Shown here piece after piece: positions 63,227 through 64,000 of a stretch of 64,000 nucleotides of DNA. The notes beneath the pieces were generated by a model. The model was not told the DNA's origin. It searched no databases and saw nothing but the letters and a program-made list of their open reading frames with translations. The position numbers were made by a program, and so were the translations under genes. This DNA comes from Actinopolyspora alba (GTDB lineage: Bacteria; Actinomycetota; Actinomycetes; Mycobacteriales; Pseudonocardiaceae): positions 62,001-126,000 of the forward strand of contig NZ_FOMZ01000006.1 of NCBI RefSeq assembly GCF_900112765.1, read 5' to 3'. Numbering within the stretch: the first letter of the stretch is position 1; every line of letters starts with the position of its first letter.

Positions 63227-64000
63227 ATGAACGGTACGAGCGCACGAACCGAACGGGAACCGCACTGGCCCGAACTTCGGGTCGAGGACTGGAGCGATAC
63301 CCGCGACACCCTGCACATGTGGTTACAGCTGGTCGGGAAAATCAAGCTGGCCTGTCAACCGATGATCAATCACTGGTGGCAGGTGCCGCTCTACGTCTCG
63401 GCTCGTGGTCTGACCACTGACTCGGTCCCGTACTACGACGATGTGTTCGACATCGAGTTCGACTTCCACGAGCATCGGTTGCTGATCCGTCGCAGCGACG
63501 GTGGGCGACGCGAGATCGCTCTCACCGCCAGAACCGTTGCCGACTTCTACCGGGAGACGATGGCGGCGCTGGACGAGCTCGGAATACGGCTCACCGTGAG
63601 CCGGACACCGAACGAGGTGGTGCGGGCCCTGCCCTTCGACACCGACACCGAGCACGCCTCCTACGAGCCGGACAAGGCGTGGTTGTTCTGGCGGCAGTTG
63701 TTGTGTGCGCACCGGGTGTTCAGCGATTTCAGGTCGCGCTTCATCGGCAAGGTGAGCCCGGTGCACTTCTTCTGGGGAGCCATGGATCTGGCCGTGACCC
63801 GTTTCTCCGGACGTGCGGCACCTCGTCACCCGGGTGGGGCTCCCAACTGTGGCGACTGGGTCATGGTCGAGGGCTACTCGCACGAGCTCAGCAGTTGCGG
63901 TTTCTGGCCGGGCGGCGGAGCCGAGGGCGCGTTCTACTCCTACGCCTACCCGGAGCCACCGGGGTTCGACCGGTACCCGGTCGGTCCGGCGGCGGCCTAT
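63227..64000 (+). CDS. DUF5996 family protein (C-terminus beyond right edge)
   Basis: 258 codons from ATG 63227 (GAGAGG upstream) to the window edge. MWLQLVGKIKLACQPMINHWWQVPLYVSARGLTTDSVPYYDDVFDIEFDFHEHRLLIRRSDGG, KAWLFWRQLLCAHRVFSDFRSRFIGKVSPVHFFWGAMDLAVTRFSGRAAPRHPGGAPNC and SSCGFWPGGGAEGAFYSYAYPEP are the DUF5996 conserved blocks. Function unknown. The family is about 300 residues, so most of the protein is here. Confidence 0.85.
   Translation, partial: MNGTSARTEREPHWPELRVEDWSDTRDTLHMWLQLVGKIKLACQPMINHWWQVPLYVSARGLTTDSVPYYDDVFDIEFDFHEHRLLIRRSDGGRREIALTARTVADFYRETMAALDELGIRLTVSRTPNEVVRALPFDTDTEHASYEPDKAWLFWRQLLCAHRVFSDFRSRFIGKVSPVHFFWGAMDLAVTRFSGRAAPRHPGGAPNCGDWVMVEGYSHELSSCGFWPGGGAEGAFYSYAYPEPPGFDRYPVGPAAAY

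Overview
The window is GC-rich (about two-thirds G+C) with strong G/C bias at third codon positions, frequent GTG/TTG starts and purine-rich ribosome binding sites. Together with WhiB, DUF397/DUF5753 pairs, an EspG/PPE-like locus, tandem universal stress proteins, an IdeR-type box and an Erm methyltransferase, this points to a filamentous actinomycete, most likely Pseudonocardiales (a Saccharopolyspora/Actinopolyspora-like organism). The genus is inference. No rRNA, CRISPR array, transposase or phage module was seen. The only tRNA gene found is tRNA-Sec.

Layout. 0-7 kb: an amidohydrolase cut by the left edge, then a carbohydrate block with a secreted SGNH esterase behind a CebR-like box, a LacI regulator, an intracellular GH5 beta-mannosidase-like enzyme and a secreted GH5 mannanase. 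7-10 kb: an Excalibur protein with a class F sortase, then a scarred stretch where two truncated genes meet (a PCMT-like methyltransferase and a DUF5753 regulator), a DUF397 protein and a GNAT. 10-16 kb: an erm-type rRNA methylase with a 15-residue leader peptide and mutually exclusive hairpins, an SDR, a Bcr/CflA exporter, a lactate 2-monooxygenase-like enzyme and small membrane proteins.

16-28 kb looks like a dormancy/hypoxia island. It has five universal stress protein genes (a sixth lies at 37 kb), a DUF1876 protein, a PPOX-fold protein, an Rv1733c-like membrane protein, a CBS-BON protein and a DevS/DevR-type two-component pair, interrupted by a lipase and a secreted GH5 enzyme. 28-35 kb: WhiB, an IdeR-controlled siderophore-binding lipoprotein, a quinone oxidoreductase, a cold-shock protein and other single genes. 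35-42 kb holds both parts of a minimal non-homologous end-joining system (LigD-type polymerase domain and Ku) around a ClpC-like ATPase.

42-61 kb carries selenocysteine biosynthesis and use: selB and selA (overlapping), tRNA-Sec, selD, and further on a formate dehydrogenase alpha subunit whose in-frame UGA is followed by a SECIS hairpin in the same register as E. coli fdhF, then its iron-sulfur beta and NrfD-like membrane subunits. Between these lie a MerR/DUF6194 pair, a TetR-controlled 14-TM exporter, a complete DUF5753/DUF397 pair and a four-gene ESX-associated operon (PE-like, DUF3558 lipoprotein, PPE-like, EspG). The right end has a ring-cleaving VOC dioxygenase and a DUF5996 gene cut by the edge.

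The best second-look items are the SECIS-containing formate dehydrogenase with its complete selenocysteine machinery, the erm leader attenuator, the tRNA-Sec gene antisense to a protein-coding 3' end, and the perfect 16-bp hairpin just upstream of the formate dehydrogenase start.
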